Assembly (NCBI GenBank): GCA_019448385.1
Contig: JAGTXO010000001.1
Span: forward strand, 1,302,001 to 1,366,000
DNA from: Diacronema lutheri
Taxonomy: Eukaryota > Haptophyta > Pavlovophyceae > Pavlovales > Pavlovaceae
Reading direction: 5' to 3'
DNA length: 64,000 nucleotides
Below the pieces are notes generated by a model, which was not told the DNA's origin, did not search any database, and saw only the letters and a list, made by a program, of their open reading frames with translations. Numbering within the stretch: position 1 is the first letter of the stretch; every line of letters starts with the position of its first letter. This document shows positions 1-9,907 of the stretch, in pieces. Position numbers and translations under genes: made by a program.

Positions 1-761
1 CCGAAGCCTGTATGCGCTTCGCCCTCCTCCTCGTGCCGGCGCGCGGCACGGGCGGCGAGCTTATCGGCCTTGTCGGCGCCTACTCGCTCATCACCGATGC
101 GGCGGCGAGCGAGGCGCAGAGCTTCTCCAACGACTGGCAGGCCGCGCAGATGATCGGGCTCGTGCGCGACGCGATCTGCACCGCGCTGTCGTGGCAGGGC
201 CGGCAAGAGCGCGTCGCGACGTCGATCCTCGACGGCGTCCGCCACCGCGCCGTCTACGATGAGGACGGCAACCCGCTCGAGCAGCCCGTTGACATCCGCG
301 TCTCGCGGCCGGTCGCATCAGAGCTCGCGGAGCTCGACGCCAAGCTCAGCGCGCGCAACGACCTCTCCGTCCGTTTTGGCAACCTGGGCGAGGCGCACGG
401 CGACTCGGAAGACGACGCGCGCCTCCCGCCCGGCGCCGGCGTCATGTTCCAGTGCTGGCAGCCGTGCATCGAGGCGTTCGTCACCGAGGCTGGCGCCGTG
501 CGGCTGCGGTTCCCCGAGTGCACGCCCGAGGACTGCATGATGCGCGAGCTCTCCGTCGGCGCGACAGGCGCGTCATGTGCGCTCGACCTCGTCCGGCTTG
601 AGACGTCGCAGGAGCTGCACGCCGTCCTGCGCATGCTCTCCAACAACCTCGCGGCCGGCGGCACCGCCGACGCCGTGTCGGAGAAGTGCTTGCCCGCGCT
701 CTACGCGCTCTTCCGCCTCGCGCTCGGCGACGAGCAGCCGTCGCTGATGACGCACGAATGA
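1..761 (+). CDS. unknown protein, left-truncated
   Basis: The reading frame is open from the left edge and stops at 761, so the ATG at 12 need not be the real start. About 250 residues are visible. I do not recognise the family. The visible part is a balanced globular sequence with several Cys residues (for example around 447-470 and 520-540) and no clear membrane segment or low-complexity tract, which argues for a real protein rather than a chance GC-rich frame. It is convergent with the next gene, whose stop is at 907, leaving about 145 bp between the two stops. Confidence 0.55.
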   Translation, partial: EACMRFALLLVPARGTGGELIGLVGAYSLITDAAASEAQSFSNDWQAAQMIGLVRDAICTALSWQGRQERVATSILDGVRHRAVYDEDGNPLEQPVDIRVSRPVASELAELDAKLSARNDLSVRFGNLGEAHGDSEDDARLPPGAGVMFQCWQPCIEAFVTEAGAVRLRFPECTPEDCMMRELSVGATGASCALDLVRLETSQELHAVLRMLSNNLAAGGTADAVSEKCLPALYALFRLALGDEQPSLMTHE

Positions 762-906
762 CACGCGCCAATGCCGTTGCCCGCGCGGCGTCGAGGCCGA
801 GCGCGCCGCGCCATGCACGAGCCCCGCTCATTTTTTTCGGCGCCTCGCGGGCAATGACCGCTGCCGCTTTTCTTTGGCCGTGTGCTCAGCGTAGTCTCGC
901 GCCATG

Positions 907-3208
907 TCAGACCATCGGGCTAGTCGCGCCGTTGCCGTGGCCCCTGCTCGAGCTCTTGGCGAGTGTGACGCTGACGGCGACGTGCTCATCGGTCGGCAGG
1001 CCACCGCTCTGCCTCCGCCCCTCCCTCCCTCCGGACGGCTGGTCTGCACAGCCGAGCGCGAGCTGCGCGATGGCAAACTCGACGCTCGAAGGCGCGCGCC
1101 CATTCGCGCCGAGCCTCGCGCCTTCTGCGCCGAGGCTGTGCGCGCCGCCCTGGTCAATCACCTCGGCGACGAGGTCGCTCCCCGCATCGTCCAACCGCCA
1201 GGCGAGGACGGCGCCGCTCGTGGGCGAGGACGTGAGGAGTAGCACGTCGCCCTGCACGGGCGGCATCGTCTCGCCCGCGTCGAGGTAGGGTTGCTGGCGC
1301 GCGCGTCGGGGGCGCCGGGCAGCGTGCGCGTGAGCGCGCGCGCGTGGCATGGCGCGCAGCGCGCGCGCGTGGCATGGCGCGCCTGCGCAGGCGGCGCACC
1401 GGATCGCCGAAGCGGCAGCCGACGGAGCGGAACACCTCGCACCCGCGCTGGAACGCGCGGCGCACGTCGGGCTGCGTGCGGCTGTCCTTGAGGTCGTCGC
1501 CGATCGCGTCCGCAAATCCGGACGAAAAGTAGCGCGCCGCCGAGTCCTCGGTGATCGACGCCCAGCAGATCAGCTGCAGCTGCGGCAGCTGGCGGACCGC
1601 CACGAGCGCGAGCGGCAGCGTCAGGCACGCGTTGAGGAAGACGCACTCGAGCCGGCAGCCGGGCATGTCGTGCGCCTCGGCGAGCATCGCGACGAATTGC
1701 TCAGGGCTCGACTGCAGATCGACGCGCGAGTTGTCCTGCTCGAAGGCGAGCGCGCTGACGCCAAGCGGCTGCGCGAACGTGTGCCCGGAGAACATGACGA
1801 TGCGCGGCGCATATCGGAGCACTGACGCGCGCGCGTCGTCAAACGTTGCGGCGGGCACGAGCTCGAGGTGGACGCGCGGGATCGCGCGCACGAGGAATTT
1901 GAGCTCCTGGCCGAGGCGCAGCGGCTGCAGCCCGAGCTCGCGCTGCTGGCGCTTGGTGAGCGTCGGATTGGCGAAAATGCCGAGCAACTCGATCCGCTCG
2001 CCCGCGATCAGCCCCGCGCGCTCGTCGAGGGTGCGCTGCTGGAAGACGGAGCGAACAAAGCTGAGCCGTTCGAAACGATTAATGCGCCGTGCGCCGAAGA
2101 GGAGCAGCACGCCGCCCACGCTTGCAAGCCCGAGCACCTTGGTCGTCGGCTCGCGTGCGCAGCGCATTTCCGTGCCGCCCGCGATCCACGCACCCGCCTC
2201 GCCGAGCGCGCCGCACTGCGCCGCGAGCAGCAGCCAGAAGCAGCCGTGCAGCGCGGCGCACGTGAGCGCGATGAGCAAAAAGTCGAGGGCCGAGTTGAGC
2301 GCCAGCGCGGTTTGGTAAATGAGCAGCCACGCGAGCTGGTAGAGCGCGACCTCCTCTGCGTCCGCGATGCCGTCCGCGCTCGCGTCTGCCGCGATCGGCA
2401 GCATGGTGAACGTGACGAGGTTGAAGCTGCCCACGGCCGCGCACATGACGATCGGCCGCCAAAACCGCCGCAGCCGCGCCGACGAGAGCAACGCGGCGGC
2501 GCACAGTACGAGCGCGCACGGTATGAGCCCGTGTGTCGCCTTGAGCAGCAGCGGCGAGCGCGCATGCTCGGGCGCGCACAGCACGAAGAGCGCCTCGTAC
2601 GAGAGGACCGCACCGCACAGGAAAAGCCTCCGCTGCACCTTGCGCAGCTGCAGCTCCGTCGTGAACTGCTGGTACGCGCTCTCGAGCCGCGCGCTGCCCT
2701 TGAAGCGATTGCTGTACATCGACTGGCGTAGCGCGCGGCGCTGCTCGCGCTCGCCGTGCTCGATGAGCGCGCTCACGGCCGCGTCGAGCTGCGGCGGGTC
2801 GACCAGGTGGATGCGCCGTAGGTACGCGCACGCTCCGCTTGACCCGCGACCGTCGAGCGCGGCTTGCGAGCGTGAGCGCGAGAGCACGTCGAGTGGTGGG
2901 GCGCGCTGCGAACGCGCCGCGCTCAGCTCCGTCGCGCACGTGCCGAAGGTGGTTGAGCGCCGGCCGGGCGGCTCAGGCCGCGAGCGGCAGCCGCCGAGCT
3001 CGGGTGCGCGCGCGCCCGGCGACGGACCAGAAGCCGAGGGAAGATCGACGCGCAGCTGAACGCCATCGAGCGCCGCTTGGGACGTGCGCTGGCTAAGCTC
3101 GAGCTGTGTCGTCGCACAATCGGCCTCGCGCTCCGCCTGTGCTATGCTCGAATCGAGCCGGTCCATGAAAGCGAGCCGCCGTCTTGTTTTTAAAACCAAA
3201 AAGTCCAT
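907..3208 (-). CDS. multi-pass membrane protein with C-terminal CHAT-like (caspase-fold) domain
   Basis: Two exons are proposed: 3208-1400 and 1293-907, with a 106-bp intron (donor gtgcgccg, acceptor gcgccag) that keeps frame and gives about 731 residues. ATGs at 3208 and about 3166 are both possible starts. The N-terminal half is Ser/Arg-rich, followed by several hydrophobic segments (roughly 2640-2060). The second half carries an FSGH motif followed about 60 residues later by FLNAC, the His and Cys blocks of CHAT/caspase-like peptidases, and then a short RFGDP element characteristic of CHAT proteins, after which the intron falls. In the family these residues form the catalytic dyad; protease activity here is inferred. 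A membrane-anchored CHAT protein is unusual. Confidence 0.72.
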
Positions 3209-3248
3209 TTCATTTTCATGGACCGGCCCGCGAGCTTTGTGAGTGCCA

Positions 3249-5248
3249 TTAGAAGGAGGCGCCGAGCTGCGCGTTCCAGGCCTCGTACTGCGCGAGTGTC
3301 TCCGGACGCACCGAAGGCCTGATCACGCGCAGCCCGGACTGGAAGTCGGCCAGGCCGATCTCGCGGATCTGCTCGACCGTGGCGTCGTAGATGCGCGCGC
3401 CAAGCTCGCGTACCGGCCCCATCGCCGCCTCCTTGCACAGGTTGGCCAGGTCGCTGCCGCTGTACCCGTCCGTCATCTGCGCCACCGCGCGCAGCTCGGC
3501 GGCTGGCAGCTCCTTGCCCTGCTTGCACATCAGGTTGGCGACAAGTGCGGCGCGCGCGCCATTGGACGGGAGCGGGATGTAAATGCGCTTCGTCAGCCGG
3601 CGGATCGCCGCGTCGTCGAGCTCCTGCGGCCGATTGGTCGCGCCCATCACGAGCACGCGCTGCTGGCTGCTCGCCGAGAGGACGCCGTCAAATTGCACGA
3701 GAAACTCCGTCTTGAGGCGCCGACTCGCCTCGTGCTCGGACGACGAGCGCGCCGTCAGGATCGAGTCAATCTCGTCGATGAAGACGACGGAGGGCTGGCG
3801 TTGCGCCGCGACACCGAAGAGCGCGCGCACGAGCTTCTCGCCGTCGCCGAACATCTTGGACGTGAGTGTGGACGCCGACACCGAGAAGAAGGTCGCGTTC
3901 GCCTCGGCGGCGACCGCTCGCGCGAGGAGTGTCTTGCCCGTGCCGGGCGGGCCGAAGAGGAGGAGGCCGCGTGGCGGCGCGCGCAGACCGGTGAAGATCT
4001 CGGGGCGCAGGCTGGGCAAAATCACGATCTCGCGCAGCGTGGCCTTGGCCTCTTCCAGCCCGGCTGCGCGCGCAGGTCAGGAAGGGGGAAGGGGAAGGAG
4101 GATGGGGCGGGGCGGGCGTGCGACACCACGCGCGGCGCAGCGCGTGCACGCACACAAGCCCCCTGGCGAGGTGCTCGCGCCACCACACGCTCGCGCGCAG
4201 AGCGCTCGCGCGTGCGCCCGTGCCGCGCACCAATGTCATCCCACGAAACGCCTTCGCGCGGCAGCACGATCTCCTGCAAGATGTTCTTTGCGAGTGCGGG
4301 GTCGACGCCGGCCGGCTGCGGTTGCTCGTTCTCCTTGCTGCCCGCGCGCTCCCTCTCGTCGGGCTCGGCGTGCGCACGGCCGGGCGTGCGCAGCACGCCC
4401 GTCGAGTGCCGCTTGAGCACGCCGCTCTCCATGCTGCTGTGCCTCCGGAGCGGCGCCATGAATCCGGGCGACTTGCGCTTGGCGAGCGAGCTGAGGGCAG
4501 CGGCTGCACCGGACGGGGTGCCGGTCGGATGCGCGCTGAGCGCGTCTGCGGCGCCACCGCTGCGCTTGCGTGCGAAAGGAAAAGGAGATGCGCTTGCTCG
4601 GCGCGCGATCGTGCCCACGCCTGCCGGCGAAGCGGCATCGGCGCGCGTGTCGGGCGGTAAGCTGCGCTCGGGTGTGCGACAGACGCCGTCGAGACGTGCC
4701 TGTGGCTGCGGCTGCACGGGATCGGCGTCCAGCAAAAGATGAGGCACGGACGACGCGCCCGCCACGACATGCACGTCGCACGCGCGGACCGCGTCGACAC
4801 GTCGCGGTGCTTGCGCCGCGGCCGGTGACCGCGGCGGTCCGGCGTGCGCGCCCTGCGTTCCGCCCGCCGGCCGCGAGGCGCTTGAAATGACGCTCGTCTC
4901 GGCGGGCCCAGTTGTGCGCGAGTCCACTGCCACAACAGCGCCGCCCACCGCGCCTGCCAACGCGACGCCCGGCTGCAGCTCGCGCTCTGGTGCCGCGCAA
5001 CCGGTCTCGTCCGGCGCGCCGGGCGAGGGAGCGCCGTGGCGCATGGCTTGGGCGCGAAGGGCAAGCAGCTGGTCGACAATCGCGTCGGACGAAAGGTTCG
5101 CCTTGACACCATGCTTCTTGGCCAGCCGTTGCAGCTCCCTCCGCCCGAGCATCAACACGCCCGAGCCCGAGGTCGGCAGCGCTCGCAGCTCCTCGCCCTC
5201 GACCATAGGCCGTGTTTGAATTAGGCGATTCGCCGCAAATATGCGCAA
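3249..5248 (-). CDS. FIGNL1: FIGNL1-like AAA ATPase with N-terminal SAP-like motif
   Basis: Two exons, 5248-4231 and 4063-3249, join across a 167-bp GT-AG intron to about 610 residues. The splice rebuilds the family hallmark in which the WDDIAG motif runs straight into GLEEAK. Walker A GPPGTGKT lies near residue 377 and Walker B FIDEID near 432, with the substrate-loop and sensor regions of fidgetin-like-1/katanin/spastin ATPases. FIGNL1 proteins act as hexameric ATPases in recombination (RAD51 turnover) and microtubule severing. Residues about 25-70 resemble a SAP helix-extension-helix DNA-binding motif; the linker is low-complexity. A second ATG at 5206 is an equally good start and would leave 78 bp to the divergent gene. 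Confidence 0.85.
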
Positions 5249-5284
5249 ACCGAGCGCGGAACGGTACTAGTATCCGCATCGTCC
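5207..5284. promoter_or_regulatory. short divergent promoter between FIGNL1-like and SERGT1-like genes
   Basis: The two genes start back to back here. If FIGNL1 uses the 5206 ATG the shared promoter is 78 bp; if it uses 5248 it is 36 bp. It contains an AATTAGGCG element near 5220 that resembles the AATTAGGCGGTTGGCGCAA element in the duplicated block at 25431-25544. Confidence 0.45.
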
Positions 5285-7051
5285 ATGGTGGTCATCGCTT
5301 TGTGCGCGCTTGGCTCGGTCCACACGGTCTTCTCCACGGAGTGCTCGCCCTATTTTGACTGGCAGTCGATTGGCGTCGCGCACACCCACAAGCTCGTCGG
5401 GCAGCCCGGCCCGATCACGCGGCTCTCCGCTTGCCCCGAGGAGAAGCGCAATGCCGAGCGCGACGCGCAGATCATCGCGACGCACTACCATCCGACGTGG
5501 GAGGTCCACCCGACGAACAACGACACGTACTCGGCGTATAACATGCCCGCGTCCGTGATCCATTGGATGGAGCACACCACCGTCCGCGAGGAGTACGTGC
5601 TCTACATGGACGGCGATATGACGTTCAGGCGGCCGGTCGATCCGGCGGCGCTCGGCGTGCGCAAGGGCGTCGCGGTGGGCGCGCGATACGAGTACCTGTA
5701 CGGCCTGACGAATGGCATAATCCAAAACTTTGGCGTCCCAAACGCCGAGCTCGCGCCCCACGTCGGCGGCATCTACATTTTGCACGCGGACGACTTCCGC
5801 GCGCTCGCGCCGAGGTGGCTGCACTGGACGGAGCGGTTCCGCAAAGAGCCTTTTCGGTACTGGGCGGATGCGAGCAACCCGGAGGCGTCAGCCGAGGACC
5901 TGGCCACCGGCGACTTGTACGTTGCGCGCGGGCGAGCGCCCTGGATCTCCGCCATGTACGGTTATGCATTCGCCGCCGCCGAGCTCGGGATCGTGCACGT
6001 GCTGCCCGACGATCTGATGTTCTATGCGGGCGGGCACTGGCTGCCCGTCGGCGCGCCCACCCTGCCGATGCCGATGATCGTTCACTACGGCCTGCCTCTC
6101 GTCGAGTCGGGCCACGCCTTCGACAAGCAGTGGTACCGCGAGCTCGACGTGCTTGATCAGCCATGCCCGCCACGATATCTGCTCGTCGGTCGGCTCTCCG
6201 TCCTCGCCGTGCTCGCCAACGGCTCGCTGCCGCTCGTCGATAAGGCGGGCGCGCTCATCACGATCGAGACGCTGTGCACGCTCAACGAGGCCCTCGGTGC
6301 CTTCTACGCGCAGCAGTGCGCGCCGCGCGCAGCAGCCGACCAGGATGCGCTCGCACGGCTCCTCCCGCCCGACTGCCCGCTGCGCGAAGCGACGGCGGCG
6401 CTCTCCAGCCTCGAAGTCTGCCGGGACAGCGCGCGCGATTGCGCGCGGCACGACGCGACGAGCTGCGCCGCCGAGCCGGAGCACGCGCGCGCGCTCTGCC
6501 GCCGCTCGTGCCGCGCGTGCAGCACGCACGACCGGGGCGACGCCCGTACGCGCCAGGCGGTGCTCGATCAGCTCGCGCGGTGGGACGCGCTCCCGCGCGC
6601 GCGCATCGGGCCTGCCGCCGCAGACCTGGCGGGCGCGGCGGAATGCGAGCTCGTCGCGGCGCGCGGCCAGTGCGCATCGCACGACAGCGCCACGCGCTGC
6701 GCGCGGAGCTGCAACAGCGCGCTCGGGAAGAGCGGACGGCGGCACAACGATTCACCGCACTGCGCGACATGGGCCAAGACGGGCCAGTGCTGGCACAACC
6801 GGCCGCAGATGGAGCGGCATTGCCCAGAGTCGTGCACCTTCAACGCTGACCCACTCCCGACGGCAGAGGGCACCAGCACGTGCGAGGCGGGCGCGGCCGG
6901 CTGCGGCGAGCGCGCGACGTGCGCCGACGAGACGACGTCGTGCCGCTCGTGGGCGCTGCGCGGGGAGTGCGATGCGAACGAGGCGTTCATGGCCGTCGGC
7001 TGCTGCAAGGCGTGCGCCGAGTGGCGCGCGCACCAGGGGCAGGCCGCGTGA
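5285..7051 (+). CDS. SERGT1: peptidyl-serine alpha-galactosyltransferase (SERGT1-like) with ShKT domains
   Basis: Single exon, 588 residues. Residues 12-45 match the start of the peptidyl-serine galactosyltransferase family (HTVFSTEC, YFDWQS, SGQPGPITRL-like blocks). A DGDM sequence near residue 108 is the DxD-type metal/nucleotide-sugar site, and the DDLMFY and HYGLP blocks follow. In green algae and plants this enzyme adds galactose to Ser of extensin-type hydroxyproline-rich proteins in the secretory pathway. The C-terminal 200 residues are Cys-rich and read as three to four ShKT-like six-Cys modules, common in secreted algal proteins. There is no convincing signal peptide at this ATG, so a short upstream exon may be missing. 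Confidence 0.85.
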   Translation: MVVIALCALGSVHTVFSTECSPYFDWQSIGVAHTHKLVGQPGPITRLSACPEEKRNAERDAQIIATHYHPTWEVHPTNNDTYSAYNMPASVIHWMEHTTVREEYVLYMDGDMTFRRPVDPAALGVRKGVAVGARYEYLYGLTNGIIQNFGVPNAELAPHVGGIYILHADDFRALAPRWLHWTERFRKEPFRYWADASNPEASAEDLATGDLYVARGRAPWISAMYGYAFAAAELGIVHVLPDDLMFYAGGHWLPVGAPTLPMPMIVHYGLPLVESGHAFDKQWYRELDVLDQPCPPRYLLVGRLSVLAVLANGSLPLVDKAGALITIETLCTLNEALGAFYAQQCAPRAAADQDALARLLPPDCPLREATAALSSLEVCRDSARDCARHDATSCAAEPEHARALCRRSCRACSTHDRGDARTRQAVLDQLARWDALPRARIGPAAADLAGAAECELVAARGQCASHDSATRCARSCNSALGKSGRRHNDSPHCATWAKTGQCWHNRPQMERHCPESCTFNADPLPTAEGTSTCEAGAAGCGERATCADETTSCRSWALRGECDANEAFMAVGCCKACAEWRAHQGQAA

Positions 7052-7161
7052 GTGACAGCACTCCTGCTTCATCTGCGTTGGTCCCGGACAGCCGCACGCT
7101 CGCGTCTCCCCATCCGGTGTCTTCCCTCAAGCCCCGCGACGTCCAGCCGGACTGGACCGCA

Positions 7162-7578
7162 TCATCGGCTTCTGCGGCCGATGAAGAATGCGGCGGCCAG
7201 CGCAACGGCGGCGCCCATGGCGATCGCAGCGTAGCGGCCCTGCCCCTCAGCCATGCGCTGCCGGTTGATCTCCATCGAATTGACGTGCTTGAACGCGGGC
7301 TCAGCCTGCACCTTGGACTTGAGCGGCAGACGCTCCTGGTTGATCGCGAACGAGTCGTTGTGTCGCATCGGCTCGGGCTCCGCCTCGGCCTTTGCACCCT
7401 GCTTCGCCTGCAGGACCCGTTGCGCGACCTGCAGCTGCCGCGTGAGCGTGCCGATGACCTGCTCAAGCGCATCCGCGTCGAGCCCTGTGAAGTCGTCAGG
7501 GATTGCGCTCGCGGCGAGGCACGCCGCGGCTACCTTCTCGCAGTTGACGACTTCGCCGCTCGCCGACGATGCAAACAT
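7162..7578 (-). CDS. small C-terminally tail-anchored protein
   Basis: 138 residues from the ATG at 7578. The N-terminal two thirds are hydrophilic, with a helical stretch (about 30-55) that could be a coiled coil. The last 25 residues are a hydrophobic segment ending in a basic GRRSR tail, the layout of a tail-anchored membrane protein (ER, mitochondria or peroxisome). A repeated pattern of Asn/Ser-Phe/Met-Asn/Glu-Arg around residues 75-115 (NDSFAINQER, NSMEINRQR) suggests a small duplicated motif. The family is not recognised. The frame stays open upstream, but that part overlaps the divergent gene and is rejected. Confidence 0.68.
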   Translation of the reverse strand: MFASSASGEVVNCEKVAAACLAASAIPDDFTGLDADALEQVIGTLTRQLQVAQRVLQAKQGAKAEAEPEPMRHNDSFAINQERLPLKSKVQAEPAFKHVNSMEINRQRMAEGQGRYAAIAMGAAVALAAAFFIGRRSR

Positions 7579-7626
7579 GTTCGCACGTCTTGATGCAGCG
7601 CGACGTGCACCCCGGAACAGCAAACG
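7579..7626. promoter_or_regulatory. 48-bp divergent promoter, tail-anchored protein / kaptin
   Basis: Start codons of the two divergent genes are 48 bp apart, so both core promoters must lie here or inside the 5' ends of the genes. No TATA-like element is visible. Confidence 0.4.
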
Positions 7627-9015
7627 ATGGGGGAAATCCTCGCCGATGCGCACCGCCGTCCATTCAAGGAGCTCGCCTACCTGCCAGTCCCGACGACGAT
7701 GCTCGCGCGTGGCACAGCGCTCATGCGCACGTCGGAAGGGAGCACGCTCTTGCTTTGCTCGCAGACGCAGGTCCACGTCCTCATGCTCGACCGAGCCGTG
7801 CCACACCGCTCGCGCGTGCAGCCGCTCGGGATCGCGGGCGCGTCGGGCGCGCCTGGCATCGTCGGGGTTGATGCCGCGCGGATGGCGCACACGACGTTGC
7901 TCGCCCTCGCACTGTCTTTGCACCTGGACGCTGAGCAGCCGCCGCCGTCTCACGGGCAGGACGGCCACGCGATCGTCATCGCGACCGTCCCGCCGGACGC
8001 GGCGGGCTCCGACGCATCCGCATGGGTTGACGCGGAGACGAAGCCGCTCGGCTTCGCGCCGCTGCTCGTGCGCTGGCTGCGCTTCGCGGAGAGCCCCACG
8101 CTCGCCGTCTCTGACGCCAACAGCGGCCGGCTGCACGTCTACTCGGTGCATGCGTTCACGCTCGCCACGACCAAGCTTGACGACGCGGAGAGCTCTTCTG
8201 CGCTCGGTGGCCTCTCCGTCTCGCTGCCCAGCCCCGTCCTCAGTCTCGCGGAGTGGACGTGCACGCGGACGGGCTGGAGCGCGCACGCGCTCGGCTGCGA
8301 GGATGGCACCCTCGAATTCGTCGCGACCGCCGCGCCGCCGGCGAGCGCCGCCGGCGACGCGCCGGCCGAGCCGCCGCGCGTGACGCGGCAGCGCATCCGC
8401 GTTGAGCGCGCGCTCAACGTGACCGCGTTCTTTGCGGGCGGCGAGCACGCTGCCGAGTCGGTGACGCGCGCACCCGTGCTCCATCTCCTCGTCGGCAGCG
8501 TGCTGTGCGGCGCGTGCGTATACGCCGACGTGCTCTCGCGCGGCCTGCATGCGCCCGTGCGCGCGCTGCACGATGAGGAGTCCGTCCTCTGCGGCGCGGC
8601 GTGGCGCTCACAGCCGGGCGCCTTTTTTGTAGGCACATGGGGCCGCGTGCTGCATTGCATCCGTGTTGAGTGCGGCTCAGCGGACAGCTGGCGGTGCGCG
8701 ACCGTCTGGCGCACGGAGCTGCCGCACGCCGTCTTCTCGGTCGACCAGCTCGACGTGACGAACGACGGCCTCGACGAGCTGCTCGTGCGCACGCTTGAGG
8801 GGCTGCACGTGCTGCAGGAGGACCTGCCTGGTGTGTGCGCCGAGCTCGAGGTTGGCCTGGCGCGGCTCCTCGTGGAGGCGGAGGAAGAACAGCGCACGTG
8901 CGCGCCGAACGCGCAGCCGCCCGCGCTCGCGCGGCGTGTAGACGCGATGATGGAAATGCTCGCCAGCCTCAAGGCAGCGCGCAGCCAGGTGGCCACGTTG
9001 AACGATTGCGATTGA
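7627..9015 (+). CDS. KPTN: kaptin homologue (KICSTOR subunit)
   Basis: Single exon, 462 residues. The C-terminal half aligns by eye with kaptin: an ALGCEDG block, a VYADVLSRGL block matching the family VYRDLLNRGL, a CxxxTWGxxxxC blade, and LDVTNDGLDELLV...LHVLQ matching the kaptin FG-GAP-like blade. In animals kaptin is a beta-propeller subunit of KICSTOR, which tethers GATOR1 to lysosomes for amino-acid control of TORC1; it also has an actin-binding role. The end has a helical Glu/Arg-rich tail, as in animal kaptin. Other KICSTOR subunits are not visible in this window. Confidence 0.82.
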   Translation: MGEILADAHRRPFKELAYLPVPTTMLARGTALMRTSEGSTLLLCSQTQVHVLMLDRAVPHRSRVQPLGIAGASGAPGIVGVDAARMAHTTLLALALSLHLDAEQPPPSHGQDGHAIVIATVPPDAAGSDASAWVDAETKPLGFAPLLVRWLRFAESPTLAVSDANSGRLHVYSVHAFTLATTKLDDAESSSALGGLSVSLPSPVLSLAEWTCTRTGWSAHALGCEDGTLEFVATAAPPASAAGDAPAEPPRVTRQRIRVERALNVTAFFAGGEHAAESVTRAPVLHLLVGSVLCGACVYADVLSRGLHAPVRALHDEESVLCGAAWRSQPGAFFVGTWGRVLHCIRVECGSADSWRCATVWRTELPHAVFSVDQLDVTNDGLDELLVRTLEGLHVLQEDLPGVCAELEVGLARLLVEAEEEQRTCAPNAQPPALARRVDAMMEMLASLKAARSQVATLNDCD

Positions 9016-9126
9016 CAGAGAAGACAAGGCGCGCGCCGTCTCACAGTCAGTCACAAATCACAATGCGACTCAAAGCGGTGTACCGCCACCGCCTCACAGC
9101 CAACTTGGAGGGAGGCAGCAGCGGGG

Positions 9127-9875
9127 ATGGTGGTCGTCGACCTCACCGCGCTGCCGCGCGCCGCCGCGGTCGCTGTCATCGACCTCGACGCGGAGGACGT
9201 CGCCTCCCGCGTGGCGGTTGAGGACGATGCCATCGAGGTGGTCAACGTCAGGCGCGCGCCTCGAAGGGCCGCCGTGCCCATCGACCGCGCGCCCGACGTG
9301 CAGCTGCTCTCCGCCGTCGATCGCGCGCCCGACGTGCAGCTGCTCTCCGCCGTCGATCGCGCGCCCGACGTGCAGCTGCTCTCCGCCGTCGATCGCGCGC
9401 CCGACGTGCAGCTGCTCTCCGCCGCCGAGGCGTCGAAGATCACGCCGTCGATGCGCGCGCAGAATCGGGAGCTCAAGCGCCGGCTCGAGGAGATGTCGCG
9501 GCTGCAGGCGCACGTGCCTGTGGTGCCGGCGTACTGGCGCGTGCGCGACATTTCGGAAGTGCACGTGTCGCGATTCGACGTGCCATTCGATTCGGCCGAG
9601 GGGCTCGCATTGCTCGAGCAGTTCGAGAGCGGCGGCATGTCGCCGAGCAAAGTGCACCGGATCGAGCGGATCGAAAACATGAACCTGTGGATCAAGTTCT
9701 GCCAGCGCAAGCGGGAGATGGAGCGCGAGCTCAACGGCGGCCTCGCGCTCAACGGCGACGTGCAGCCCACGTCCGACGTTTGCAATGAAGCTTACTGGTG
9801 AGCCGCGCCGCGCTCTCGGCACCGCGCACGCCGCGCGCCGCGCCGTGTGGTTACGCTCAAGAGCATGCTGTGCTC

Positions 9876-9907
<32 letters not shown>

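Noticed and set aside
7579-8571. Upstream extension of the tail-anchored protein on the minus strand
   Set aside because: It overlaps the kaptin gene completely and is Arg-rich; an ATG at 7578 with no overlap is simpler.
9283-9426. Tandem repeats as a possible CRISPR array
   Set aside because: Units are contiguous, have no spacers and lie in frame inside a PARP gene of a eukaryote.
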